DNA from: Bacteroidota bacterium
GTDB lineage: Bacteria > Bacteroidota > Bacteroidia > Chitinophagales > Chitinophagaceae
Direction of reading: 5' to 3'
NCBI GenBank assembly: GCA_023436685.1
Contig: JAEZIL010000097.1
Location: 1-11,818 of the forward strand
DNA: 11,818 nt
Shown piece by piece: positions 1-6,305 of the stretch. Under the pieces are notes generated by a model, which made no database searches, was not told the DNA's origin, and saw nothing but the letters and a program-made list of their open reading frames with translations. The stretch's first letter is position 1. Every line of letters begins with the position of its first letter. A program made the translations under genes and the position numbers.

Positions 1-2
1 TG

Positions 3-1232
3 GAAATACAGCATGGCGATGAGGAAATCGTAGGATTTTCCTATTTGCCTGTAGATCGAATTAAGTCCCAACAACAACGGAATTGCTGGATTACTTATAC
101 CAGCCAGCAAGTACACGATATTTTAAAGACAGGTTTCGACAAATCTCCAATGTACCAAGGACGTATACAAGGCAGCGGGCCTCGCTATTGTCCTAGTATA
201 GAAGATAAGGTAACACGCTTTGCTGAAAAAGAACGCCATCAGTTATTTGTAGAACCCGAAGGATGGAACACAGTAGAGATATATGTGAACGGGTTCAGCA
301 CATCTTTGCCCGAAGAAGTACAGTATAAAGCACTTACCATGGTTCCCGGCTTCGAAAATTGTAAATTTTTTAGGCCAGGTTATGCCATAGAGTATGACTA
401 TTTCCCGCCTACACAGCTTACATTCACCCTTGAAACCAAGCTTATAAAGAATCTTTTCTTTGCAGGGCAAATAAATGGTACCACAGGTTATGAAGAAGCT
501 GCTTGCCAGGGATTGATGGCGGGTATCAACGCCCATCGCAATGCGCACCAGCAAGAGCCATTTGTACTGAAACGTAGCGAAGCATATATTGGGGTATTGA
601 TAGACGACCTGATAAATAAAGGAACCGATGAACCTTACCGCATGTTTACCAGCCGTGCCGAATACCGCACATTGCTGCGGCAAGACAATGCAGATATGCG
701 CTTAACACACTTAGGTTATGAAATAGGTTTAGCAACTGAAGAAAGAATGGCGCTAACTCAGGCTAAGATGCAACAGGTAGAAACAGTGCGTAAAAAGCTG
801 AACGAATTTGTAGTAGAACCGGCTATGGCTAATAAATACCTTCAGGAAACAGGAAATGCAATGCTTAGCGAGCGTACCCGTGCCAGTAAATTACTGCTAA
901 GGCCGGGTATCTCTATAAAAGATCTGTGCAATAATATTGATGAAATGAAAGCAGAGTTAACAGGTATGGATGAATTGGTTTTGGAGCAGGCAGAAATTCA
1001 GGTAAAGTATGAGGTATATATGGAAAAGGAAAAAGAACTGGTAAAGAAAATGAGTACCCTGGAAGACCTTACCATACCGGATACTTTTAATTATGATAAG
1101 ATAAATGCACTTTCTACCGAAGCCAGGCAGAAATTAACTAAGATAAAGCCCCAAACAATAGGGCAGGCAAGCCGTATAAGTGGAGTAAATCCTAGCGACG
1201 TGCAGATATTGCTGGTATATATGGGTAGATAG
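3..1232 (+). CDS. mnmG: MnmG (GidA), tRNA U34 carboxymethylaminomethyl synthase, 3' part
   Basis: The reading frame is open from the left edge of the window, so the start codon and the N-terminal FAD-binding region are missing. About 409 residues remain, against roughly 620-630 for the full protein. Recognisable family blocks are CWITYT near the left edge, SPMYQGRIQGSGPRYCPSIE, the segment NGFSTSLPEEVQ, PGYAIEYDYF, and GQINGTTGYEEAACQG, where the second FAD-contacting segment ends. These are followed by MFTSRAEYRTLLRQDNAD and a helical C-terminal domain, which in the family contacts tRNA and MnmE. With MnmE, the enzyme uses FAD and methylene-tetrahydrofolate to build the cmnm5 group on wobble uridine 34 of certain tRNAs in the cytoplasm. 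The stop lies one base before recX, so the two genes are almost certainly co-transcribed. The identification is very secure. Confidence 0.97.
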   Translation, partial: EIQHGDEEIVGFSYLPVDRIKSQQQRNCWITYTSQQVHDILKTGFDKSPMYQGRIQGSGPRYCPSIEDKVTRFAEKERHQLFVEPEGWNTVEIYVNGFSTSLPEEVQYKALTMVPGFENCKFFRPGYAIEYDYFPPTQLTFTLETKLIKNLFFAGQINGTTGYEEAACQGLMAGINAHRNAHQQEPFVLKRSEAYIGVLIDDLINKGTDEPYRMFTSRAEYRTLLRQDNADMRLTHLGYEIGLATEERMALTQAKMQQVETVRKKLNEFVVEPAMANKYLQETGNAMLSERTRASKLLLRPGISIKDLCNNIDEMKAELTGMDELVLEQAEIQVKYEVYMEKEKELVKKMSTLEDLTIPDTFNYDKINALSTEARQKLTKIKPQTIGQASRISGVNPSDVQILLVYMGR

Positions 1233-1233
1233 A

Positions 1234-1683
1234 ATGGATAAACTTGCTGCTATAACCTATTACTGCCAATACCAGGAACGTTGTCAGAAGGAGGTGCGGA
1301 ACAAGCTGTATGAATTAGGCAGCCATAGGGAAGAGGTTGAAGAATTAGTTGCCAAAATGGTTGAACTAGGGTTTGTAAACGAAGAAAGATATGCTCGAGC
1401 AATTGCTCGAGGCAAATTCAGAATGAAAGGCTGGGGGAAACAAAAAATAATCCAGGCGCTTAAATTCGATCAGATTTCCGACTATTGTATTAAGAAGGCG
1501 CTAACCGAAATAGATGTTGATGAATATAACTTAACTGCAAGGCGGCTATTGGAAAGAAAATGGACAGAATTGAAAGGAGAAAAGAATGTGTTTACCAAAC
1601 AGAAGAAGGCATATAGTTACCTAATACAAAAAGGCTATGAGTCTTCTTTGGTTCAGGCAATTATCAAAGATTTAATGCATTAG
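1234..1683 (+). CDS. recX: RecX, RecA-modulating regulatory protein
   Basis: A 149-residue protein with the RecX pattern of repeated three-helix units. The N-terminal unit has YCQYQERCQKEVRNKL. The central unit has GFVNEERYARAIARGKFR followed by KGWGKQKI, the strongest signature. The C-terminal unit is a weaker repeat (about residues 110-149). RecX proteins bind along RecA filaments and limit strand exchange and the SOS response. The length suits the family (about 150-165). The ATG start is one base after the mnmG stop, and no separate promoter is evident, so expression is probably coupled to mnmG. There is no recA next to it, unlike the recA-recX arrangement of many proteobacteria. The codons for residues 55-60 (bases 1394-1411) form a perfect 18-bp palindrome. 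Confidence 0.92.
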   Translation: MDKLAAITYYCQYQERCQKEVRNKLYELGSHREEVEELVAKMVELGFVNEERYARAIARGKFRMKGWGKQKIIQALKFDQISDYCIKKALTEIDVDEYNLTARRLLERKWTELKGEKNVFTKQKKAYSYLIQKGYESSLVQAIIKDLMH

Positions 1684-1698
1684 TGCCGGCCCTCGGCA
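1684..1698 (+). other. Short GC-rich hairpin after recX
   Basis: TGCCG (1684-1688) and CGGCA (1694-1698) can pair around a 5-base loop directly behind the recX stop. No T-tract follows, so it is unlikely to be a complete intrinsic terminator. It may protect or pause the transcript between recX and apaG. This is seen in the sequence; its role is inferred. Confidence 0.3.
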
Positions 1699-1731
1699 TA
1701 GAAATTGGTATACTATTATAAAACGCAGGAT

Positions 1732-2118
1732 ATGGTGCAACAGATAACAGAAGGTGTAAACGTTATGGTTGAAGTTTTTTACCAACCCTCACAGTCCAAC
1801 CCTGTGAATGATGAATATTTGTTTGCTTACCGCATAACAATTGAAAATGCCAGCATATTTCCTATTAAGCTGCATAGGCGACATTGGTATATTGTAGAAA
1901 GCGATAACACTAAGCGTGAAGTAGAAGGTGAAGGCGTTGTGGGGCAACAACCAATTATCGAACCTGGGAATAGTTATCAATATATTTCTGCTGTCAACAC
2001 TCGTACCGATATTGGCAAAATGTATGGCACCTACCAAATGGAAAATCTGTATAATAAAACAGAGCTAACTGTTGCCATACCTGAATTTCAATTGATAGCC
2101 CCATTCAAATTAAATTAG
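1732..2118 (+). CDS. apaG: ApaG domain protein
   Basis: A 128-residue single-domain protein with the ApaG pattern: FAYRITIENAS, then LHRRHWYI, the signature VEGEGVVGQQPIIEPG, and DIGKMYGTYQM near the C-terminus, finishing in PFKLN. The fold is a fibronectin-III-like beta sandwich. ApaG was linked to Co2+/Mg2+ phenotypes in enterobacteria, its biochemical role is unsettled, and the same domain occurs in some F-box proteins. The reading frame stays open back to a TTG at 1705. I chose the ATG at 1732 because family members begin close to this point and the length then matches the usual 125-130 residues. It lies 48 bases after recX in the same direction, so it could be the third gene of the mnmG transcript. 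Confidence 0.9.
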   Translation: MVQQITEGVNVMVEVFYQPSQSNPVNDEYLFAYRITIENASIFPIKLHRRHWYIVESDNTKREVEGEGVVGQQPIIEPGNSYQYISAVNTRTDIGKMYGTYQMENLYNKTELTVAIPEFQLIAPFKLN

Positions 2119-2147
2119 CAAAATAATGGATATATGTTGTTATTTTG
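2119..2147. terminator. Possible weak bidirectional terminator between apaG and the VOC gene
   Basis: CAAAATAA (2119-2126) and TTATTTTG (2140-2147) form an 8-bp perfect inverted repeat with a 13-base loop. It fills the 31-base gap between two convergent genes. The downstream arm is T-rich for either strand. The stem is very AT-rich and so unstable, hence low confidence. The position supports a termination role. Confidence 0.4.
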
Positions 2148-2149
2148 AA

Positions 2150-2503
2150 TTAGTCTGGCAGTTGTACTACACAAAATAAGTTATCATCAGGATCGGCAAG
2201 TACAATAAAATCATCCTCAGGCTGGTACCTCCAGGCGTATCTCCTGGCTCCAATATTTATCAACCGTTCAACTTCGGTTTTCTGAAATTTAGTATATAGA
2301 TCCAGATGCAATCTACTGCGTTTTCCCCTACGTGGCTCATCCATTCTGGCTAAAGAAATATTCGGTCCTTGGTTCATGGGGTCAGTCAATACAACCCAAC
2401 TATCTGTAGGGGTCTCACGGGGTATATAATGTAAAGCCTTTTGCCAAAAGGCCATCATTTCCTCGTAATGATAGCAATGGATAACAATAGAACCAATTTT
2501 CAT
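2150..2503 (-). CDS. VOC-superfamily (glyoxalase/bleomycin-resistance fold) protein
   Basis: A 117-residue protein with the beta-alpha-beta-beta-beta modules of the vicinal oxygen chelate fold. The first module is about residues 2-52 (KIGSIVIHC, then MMAFWQKALHY). The second is about 63-115, with RLHLDLYT, EVERLINIGA, DFIVLADPDDN and FCVVQ. It most resembles the short glyoxalase-like branch (Glyoxalase_6 type) of unknown substrate. His66 in the RLHLDLY strand is at a typical metal-ligand place. The paired ligands of true glyoxalase I are not obviously all present, so I do not assign a lactoylglutathione lyase activity. The gene runs opposite to both neighbours and shares the 173-base upstream region with typA. 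The ATG start has only an AGGG directly before it. Confidence 0.82.
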   Translation of the reverse strand: MKIGSIVIHCYHYEEMMAFWQKALHYIPRETPTDSWVVLTDPMNQGPNISLARMDEPRRGKRSRLHLDLYTKFQKTEVERLINIGARRYAWRYQPEDDFIVLADPDDNLFCVVQLPD

Positions 2504-2540
2504 ACCCTTATTCTAAAATCATCGTTCCATCATCCGTCAT

Positions 2541-2567
2541 TACTAATATTTATTTAACGTATTAGTA
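2541..2567. promoter_or_regulatory. Inverted repeat abutting the typA promoter (candidate operator)
   Basis: TACTAATA (2541-2548) and TATTAGTA (2560-2567) are perfect 8-base inverted half-sites separated by 11 bases, so the half-site centres are about two helical turns apart. The right half-site ends at the base before the TTG of the typA -33 element. The repeat is also upstream of the divergent VOC gene. This geometry suits a dimeric regulator acting on one or both genes. The structure is seen; the function is inferred. Confidence 0.4.
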
Positions 2568-2600
2568 TTGTCCTTATAACACATATTTTTCGTACCTTTG
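2568..2600 (+). promoter_or_regulatory. Bacteroidota-type promoter for typA
   Basis: TTG at 2568-2570 and TACCTTTG at 2593-2600 match the Bacteroidota consensus (TTG, about 19-22 bases, TAnnTTTG), with a 22-base spacer. Transcription should begin about 5 bases after the second element, giving typA a leader of about 70 bases. This is the clearest promoter in the window. Confidence 0.65.
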
Positions 2601-2614
2601 CGCAACTTTTTTAC

Positions 2615-2662
2615 GCCCTTGAGAAATTTCACCGTAGGAAGGGATTTGGAGCTAACAAGGGC
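2615..2662 (+). other. Possible 5' leader stem in the typA mRNA
   Basis: GCCCTTG (2615-2621) and CAAGGGC (2656-2662) are perfectly complementary 7-base segments in the typA leader. They enclose 34 bases and end 14 bases before the ATG. A second copy of GAAGGG near 2637-2642 can compete for the same upstream arm, so two alternative structures are possible. Pairing would hide the purine-rich AAGGG stretch near the ribosome entry region. Regulation is an inference. Confidence 0.25.
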
Positions 2663-2676
2663 AAATAACATTTAAC

Positions 2677-4485
2677 ATGAATATTCGTAACATAGCCATC
2701 ATCGCACACGTTGACCATGGCAAAACCACGCTTGTAGATAAAATACTGCATGCTACCAAAGTATTTCGCGACAACCAGGAAACCGGTGAGCTGATAATGG
2801 ATAGCAACGATCTTGAAAGAGAAAGAGGGATCACCATTCTGAGTAAAAATATTTCGGTAACCTATAAGGACGTTAAGATAAACGTTATCGATACTCCGGG
2901 CCACGCCGATTTTGGTGGTGAAGTAGAACGTGTATTGAAAATGGCCGATGGTGTTATTCTGTTGGTAGATGCGTTTGAAGGCCCTATGCCACAAACACGT
3001 TTTGTGTTGCAAAAAGCACTGCAGTTAAACCTGAAACCAATTGTTATTGTTAATAAGGTTGACAAACCAAACTGCCGCCCCGATGAAGTACACGATGCAG
3101 TTTTCGAATTATTCTTCCAGCTGGATGCCAGCGAAGAACAATTGGATTTTACTACTCTTTATGGTTCTTCTAAACAAGGGTGGTTCAACACTTCATTAAC
3201 GCCTTCTCAAGATATAACACCCCTGCTGGATACCATACTTGAAAAAGTTCCGGAACCTAATATAGCTGAAGGCAACCTGCAAATGCAGATCACATCTTTA
3301 GATTATTCTACATTCCTTGGCCGTATAGCCGTAGGCCGTGTAGTACGTGGCAGCATTAAAGAAGGCCAGCCCATTACCTTGTGCAAAGCCGATGGCAGTA
3401 CAGAACGTAGCCGTGTAAAAGAATTGTATGTGTTTGAAGGCATGGGTAAAAAACGCGTTACCGAAGTACTAGCGGGCGATATTTGCGCTGTAGTAGGTAT
3501 CGAAGGCTTCCAGATAGGTGAAACGATTGCTGATTTCGAAGCTCCCGAAGCTTTGCCGATAATACCTATCGACGAGCCAACAATGAACATGCAGTTCAGT
3601 ATCAACAATTCACCATTCTTCGGCCGCGAGGGTAAATTCGTAACCAGCCGCAATATTCGCGACCGCCTGTATAAAGAGTTGGAAAAGAACCTGGCACTGC
3701 GCGTACAGGACACTGATGATGCCGATAAATTCCTGGTGTATGGCCGCGGTATCCTTCACTTGTCGGTACTTATAGAAACTATGCGCCGCGAAGGTTTTGA
3801 ATTGACAGTGGGTCAACCACAGGTTATCGTAAAAGAAATTGATGGCCGTAAATGCGAACCTTATGAAGTTCTGGTAGTTGATGTGCCGTCTGAGTTCAGC
3901 GGTAAAGTTATCGATCAGGTTACGCAGCGTAAGGGCGAAATGCTGGTAATGGAAAGCAAAGGGGAAATGCAGCACCTGGAATTTGAAATTCCTTCGCGTG
4001 GCTTAATTGGCTTACGTTCTAATATGCTTACAGCAACTGCAGGCGAAGCTGTAATGGCGCACCGTTTTAGCGAATATAAGCCATGGAAAGGGCCAATTCC
4101 CGGCCGTAACAATGGTGTGCTGTTATCGAAAAATACTGCCAGCACTACCGGTTATTCTCTTGATAAACTTCAAGACCGTGGTTCGTTCTTCGTAGATCCG
4201 GGTGAAGAAGTATACGCAGGACAGATAATTGGAGAGCATATTAAGCCGGGCGATTTGATAGTGAACGCTACCGAGCCTAAAAAGTTGACCAATATGCGCG
4301 CAAGCGGTAGCGACGATGCTAATCGTATTGCACCTAAAATACAAATGAGCCTGGAAGAATGTATGGAGTACATACAGCAGGACGAGTGTATCGAGATCAC
4401 TCCGCAAAGCATCCGCCTGCGTAAGATCATGCTCGATGAGAACGATCGTAACCGTTATCAGAAAATGCTGAAAGCGGAAGCATAA
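2677..4485 (+). CDS. typA: TypA/BipA, ribosome-associated translational GTPase
   Basis: A 602-residue protein, close to the usual 600-615, collinear with the TypA/BipA family. The GTPase domain spans about residues 1-195: G1 AHVDHGKTTL (10-19), switch-I RERGITI (48-54), G3 DTPGH (72-76) and G4 NKVD (126-129). An EF-Tu-like beta barrel follows (about 200-290, with STFLGRIAVGRVVRG). Next come EF-G III/V-like alpha/beta domains (about 300-480, with GRGILHLSVLIETMRREG and PSRGLIGLRSNMLTATAGEA). Last is the BipA-specific C-terminal domain (about 485-600, with NATEPKKLTNMRASGSDDA and LEECMEYI). The protein acts on the ribosome and is needed for 50S assembly and growth under cold or stress. It has its own promoter and terminator, so it is monocistronic. 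Start at ATG 2677, no Shine-Dalgarno sequence. Confidence 0.98.
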   Translation: MNIRNIAIIAHVDHGKTTLVDKILHATKVFRDNQETGELIMDSNDLERERGITILSKNISVTYKDVKINVIDTPGHADFGGEVERVLKMADGVILLVDAFEGPMPQTRFVLQKALQLNLKPIVIVNKVDKPNCRPDEVHDAVFELFFQLDASEEQLDFTTLYGSSKQGWFNTSLTPSQDITPLLDTILEKVPEPNIAEGNLQMQITSLDYSTFLGRIAVGRVVRGSIKEGQPITLCKADGSTERSRVKELYVFEGMGKKRVTEVLAGDICAVVGIEGFQIGETIADFEAPEALPIIPIDEPTMNMQFSINNSPFFGREGKFVTSRNIRDRLYKELEKNLALRVQDTDDADKFLVYGRGILHLSVLIETMRREGFELTVGQPQVIVKEIDGRKCEPYEVLVVDVPSEFSGKVIDQVTQRKGEMLVMESKGEMQHLEFEIPSRGLIGLRSNMLTATAGEAVMAHRFSEYKPWKGPIPGRNNGVLLSKNTASTTGYSLDKLQDRGSFFVDPGEEVYAGQIIGEHIKPGDLIVNATEPKKLTNMRASGSDDANRIAPKIQMSLEECMEYIQQDECIEITPQSIRLRKIMLDENDRNRYQKMLKAEA

Positions 4486-4513
4486 CAAATACCGTATTGA
4501 TATAGTTAAAAGT

Positions 4514-4547
4514 AGTAGCCTCGCTTTTGCGGGGCTACTTCATTTTC
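4514..4547 (+). terminator. Intrinsic terminator of typA
   Basis: The arms 4514-4524 (AGTAGCCTCGC) and 4529-4539 (GCGGGGCTACT) pair over 11 positions with a single T-G wobble, around a TTTT loop. A T-rich tail follows (TCATTTTC, 4540-4547). The hairpin begins 28 bases after the typA stop. It is the best terminator in the window. Confidence 0.8.
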
Positions 4548-4557
4548 ACGTGAAACT
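4542..4557. promoter_or_regulatory. parS-like palindrome (candidate ParB binding site)
   Basis: TTTCACGTGAAA (4544-4555) is a perfect 12-bp palindrome. Over 16 bases (4542-4557) it matches 13 of 16 positions of the widely conserved chromosomal parS sequence TGTTTCACGTGAAACA. The mismatches are only at the outer two left positions and the last right one. The site lies in intergenic DNA just behind the typA terminator. In known systems ParB/Spo0J (with CTP) loads at parS sites near the replication origin and recruits SMC. Whether this degenerate copy is bound is unknown. A chance palindrome or a site for another CACGTG-binding regulator remains possible. Confidence 0.45.
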
Positions 4558-4565
4558 TCCCGCTC

Positions 4566-4596
4566 TTGACATGGTATAGCGCAAGCTGTATATTTA
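4566..4596 (+). promoter_or_regulatory. Promoter of the GT-C glycosyltransferase gene
   Basis: TTG (4566-4568), a 20-base spacer, and TATATTTA (4589-4596), which matches TAnnTTTG at all positions but the last. The element ends only 4 bases before the ATG at 4601, so a transcript begun at the normal distance would have almost no leader. A second in-frame ATG at 4610 would leave a few more bases. Confidence 0.5.
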
Positions 4597-4600
4597 TTGT

Positions 4601-6028
4601 ATGCGCCCTATGCCCTTGTCATTGTTAATTATTGTCGCGATAGCTTTTGCTCTATTTGCGCTCAACTTATATCGGGTGCTGAACGTATCCCTCACGCACG
4701 ATGAGGCCGCTACATTCTGGGATTATATCACAAACTCATACATCAATATATTCCGGTGCAATCCACCTTCTGCCAACAATCATATATTAAATACACTATC
4801 GGCTAAATTTTTCTCACACCTATTCAATGCGCATAGTCTTGTTGCATTTCGTTTTGGTTCTTTAGTAGCATATGCCATATACCTCATATATAGCGCAATG
4901 CTATCCTTACGCCTCACCCAAAATGCAATAGCGTCAATAGCTTTCTTTCTTTTACTCAATCTTAATGTATATCAGTTCGATTTTTTTGCCCTCATGCGCG
5001 GCTATGCATTATCCTGGGCATTCATGCTTATGTCTGTTTATTACATGGTAGTTTACTTAGAATATGGCAAGCAGAAAGCGTTGATATTATTGTTGATTAG
5101 TAGTATTCTTGCTGTTTATGCCAATTTAGTTACGCTACATTTCTTTATGGCAGTTATTGCAGTACTCTTGATGTATGCAATACTAAATAAAGAAAAACGG
5201 TTACCTATAATCATATATACCATCCTGGCATGTGCGTGCTTATATTTTCTTATGGCCTCTTTTATTGCCGTATTGAAAAAGTATAACCAATTCTATTATG
5301 GCGGCGATGAAGGTTTGTTGAACGATACCATGCTTTCAGTAGTAAAGCGAACGTTCAGCATTAATTTCGATTCTACTGCCTTGCCTATAGTCTATTTTTC
5401 CATACTGGTAATAGTAGCTATTGGCTTTTATTGGGGCATACGCCTCATAAAATATAAAGAAGCGCAATCAAAACTTGCTATAGCCCTTTGGTTATTGCCT
5501 GTAGTTGTTTTATTAACAGTGCAGTTGCAGCACCTTGTATTGGATAGCAAGTTTATTCTTGGGCGTACGGCTATCTTTATATATCCCTTGTGGGTAATTC
5601 CGGTGGCATACACACTTGCCAATATTCAAGTGAAAAAGCAAACCGGTGTAGCGATTCTTGCTGTATGTACCCTAGCAATGCTATTTAACTTTTCTTCCAA
5701 TTTCCGTTTGCAAAAAACATTCGATTGGGAATATAATGCTTACGACCTGGCAATAATGGACCGAATGAAAAAGGCAAGCATTCAAAAAGGAAGGAAAATT
5801 ACCATTCGCCCGTTTTGGCTGTTTGCACCCAGTATGAATTATTATGCAGCCACATACTACGCAAAATGGTGCGAGCCCGTAGTACGAGATATGGCATATT
5901 GGACCAATGATACCAGCTACGATTTTTGTTACATTAGCCGAAACGATATTAGGGCCATTTCACCAATTTACAAGCCCGATACCACCATTATTATGGAATC
6001 TGGTGAATATATACTAATGCGTAAATAA
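4601..6028 (+). CDS. Multi-pass GT-C superfamily membrane glycosyltransferase (PMT/ArnT-like)
   Basis: A 475-residue integral membrane protein. The first membrane segment is about residues 5-25. It is followed by an external loop with LTHDEAATFW, where Asp34-Glu35 sit at the acidic catalytic/metal position typical of GT-C enzymes. Further family-like signatures are NNHILNTL (59-66), RFGSL (from Arg84) and LMRGYALSW (from about residue 131). About ten more hydrophobic segments run to about residue 370, ending with a soluble tail of roughly 100 residues. GT-C enzymes move a sugar from a polyprenyl-phosphate donor to lipid, glycan or protein outside the cytoplasmic membrane. Donor and acceptor cannot be read from the sequence. 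No other cell-surface gene adjoins it directly. The gene is visibly richer in A/T than typA, from membrane bias or acquisition. Alternative start at ATG 4610. Confidence 0.8.
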   Translation: MRPMPLSLLIIVAIAFALFALNLYRVLNVSLTHDEAATFWDYITNSYINIFRCNPPSANNHILNTLSAKFFSHLFNAHSLVAFRFGSLVAYAIYLIYSAMLSLRLTQNAIASIAFFLLLNLNVYQFDFFALMRGYALSWAFMLMSVYYMVVYLEYGKQKALILLLISSILAVYANLVTLHFFMAVIAVLLMYAILNKEKRLPIIIYTILACACLYFLMASFIAVLKKYNQFYYGGDEGLLNDTMLSVVKRTFSINFDSTALPIVYFSILVIVAIGFYWGIRLIKYKEAQSKLAIALWLLPVVVLLTVQLQHLVLDSKFILGRTAIFIYPLWVIPVAYTLANIQVKKQTGVAILAVCTLAMLFNFSSNFRLQKTFDWEYNAYDLAIMDRMKKASIQKGRKITIRPFWLFAPSMNYYAATYYAKWCEPVVRDMAYWTNDTSYDFCYISRNDIRAISPIYKPDTTIIMESGEYILMRK

Positions 6029-6042
6029 TGAACTTTTTAACG

Positions 6043-6050
6043 TATATTTG
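6043..6050 (+). promoter_or_regulatory. TAnnTTTG element upstream of the small ORF
   Basis: TATATTTG is a perfect match to the Bacteroidota -7 element, 14 bases behind the GT-C gene stop. I do not see a TTG at the right distance upstream, so the promoter is incomplete. It ends 2 bases before an ATG (6053) and 41 bases before the ATG at 6092. Confidence 0.3.
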
Positions 6051-6091
6051 CTATGAAAGTATAAGCTAAAACTTTATCTTTTCTTTATATA

Positions 6092-6205
6092 ATGCTAAGT
6101 TTTGCAATTGCTAAAAACAACAATGCTGCACCGGTTGCAGCCTCAAAAAAGCAAGCAGTAAGTGTTTCAGCCAAGACATGCGCAGCTAAAAAAATTTTTT
6201 TATGA
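6092..6205 (+). pseudogene. Tiny Ala/Lys-rich ORF, possible remnant of a small secreted protein
   Basis: An ORF of 37 codons from ATG 6092 to TGA 6205. It begins MLSFAIAKNNNAAPVAASKK and ends SAKTCAAKKIFL. The same frame extends upstream to an ATG at 6053 but is broken by TAA at 6062-6064, the fourth codon. Read through that stop, the product would begin MKV, one unknown residue, then AKTLSFLYIMLSFAIA. That is a good signal peptide with a plausible cleavage site after AIA. The Ala/Lys/Ser tail with a KTCAAKK block resembles short exported Ala/Lys/Cys proteins of Bacteroidota. The end runs into a low-complexity A7T7 tract. I infer either a decayed small exported-protein gene or a real micro-ORF starting at 6092. 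No function is claimed. Confidence 0.35.
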
Positions 6206-6228
6206 CAGAAAACTTAGCAAAACTTAAC
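6094..6228. repeat. Inverted and tandem 10-base repeat flanking the small ORF
   Basis: GCTAAGTTTT (6094-6103) is the exact reverse complement of AAAACTTAGC (6209-6218). The overlapping TAAGTTTTGC (6096-6105) is the reverse complement of GCAAAACTTA (6217-6226). The right side is itself a tandem repeat, AAAACTTAGC then AAAACTTAAC (6209-6228), differing at one base. The arms enclose most of the small ORF. A 16-bp palindrome, T-A7-T7-A (6187-6202), lies between them. Confidence 0.5.
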
Positions 6229-6254
6229 AACAGATATGAAATATTATATCTGTT
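6229..6254. other. 9-bp hairpin upstream of the metH promoter
   Basis: AACAGATAT (6229-6237) and ATATCTGTT (6246-6254) pair perfectly around an 8-base loop. TTATT follows. It could be a weak terminator for transcription arriving from the GT-C gene or small ORF, or an operator for metH, because it ends 17 bases before the metH TTG element. The low GC content of the stem keeps confidence low. Confidence 0.4.
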
Positions 6255-6271
6255 TATTGGGCAATAAGATA

Positions 6272-6299
6272 TTGGATAATAGGGAATGCTATAAATTTG
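6272..6299 (+). promoter_or_regulatory. Promoter of the metH N-terminal gene
   Basis: TTG (6272-6274), a 17-base spacer at the short end of the range, and TAAATTTG (6292-6299), a perfect TAnnTTTG. Only six bases separate it from the ATG at 6306. That ATG is well supported by protein homology, so the mRNA would be leaderless or nearly so. I see no cobalamin or SAM riboswitch in the 277 bases upstream. Confidence 0.5.
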
Positions 6300-6305
6300 T
6301 AGACT

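Noticed and set aside
243..683. A 146-codon minus-strand ORF inside mnmG
   Set aside because: It is wholly antisense to a conserved gene and gives an arbitrary Cys/Phe/Tyr-rich product with no family pattern.
1699..1731. A separate promoter for apaG (TATACT-like sequence near 1709)
   Set aside because: It lacks the Bacteroidota TAnnTTTG form and a spaced TTG, so it cannot be told from AT-rich background.
3303..4488. Several minus-strand ORFs (up to 136 codons) within typA
   Set aside because: All are antisense to highly conserved TypA domains, overlap each other, and have no start signals or family motifs.
6029..6305. A cobalamin or SAM riboswitch upstream of metH
   Set aside because: I looked for the conserved B12-box and SAM-I core sequences and saw neither. 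The promoter element lies only 6 bases before the start, leaving no room for a leader.
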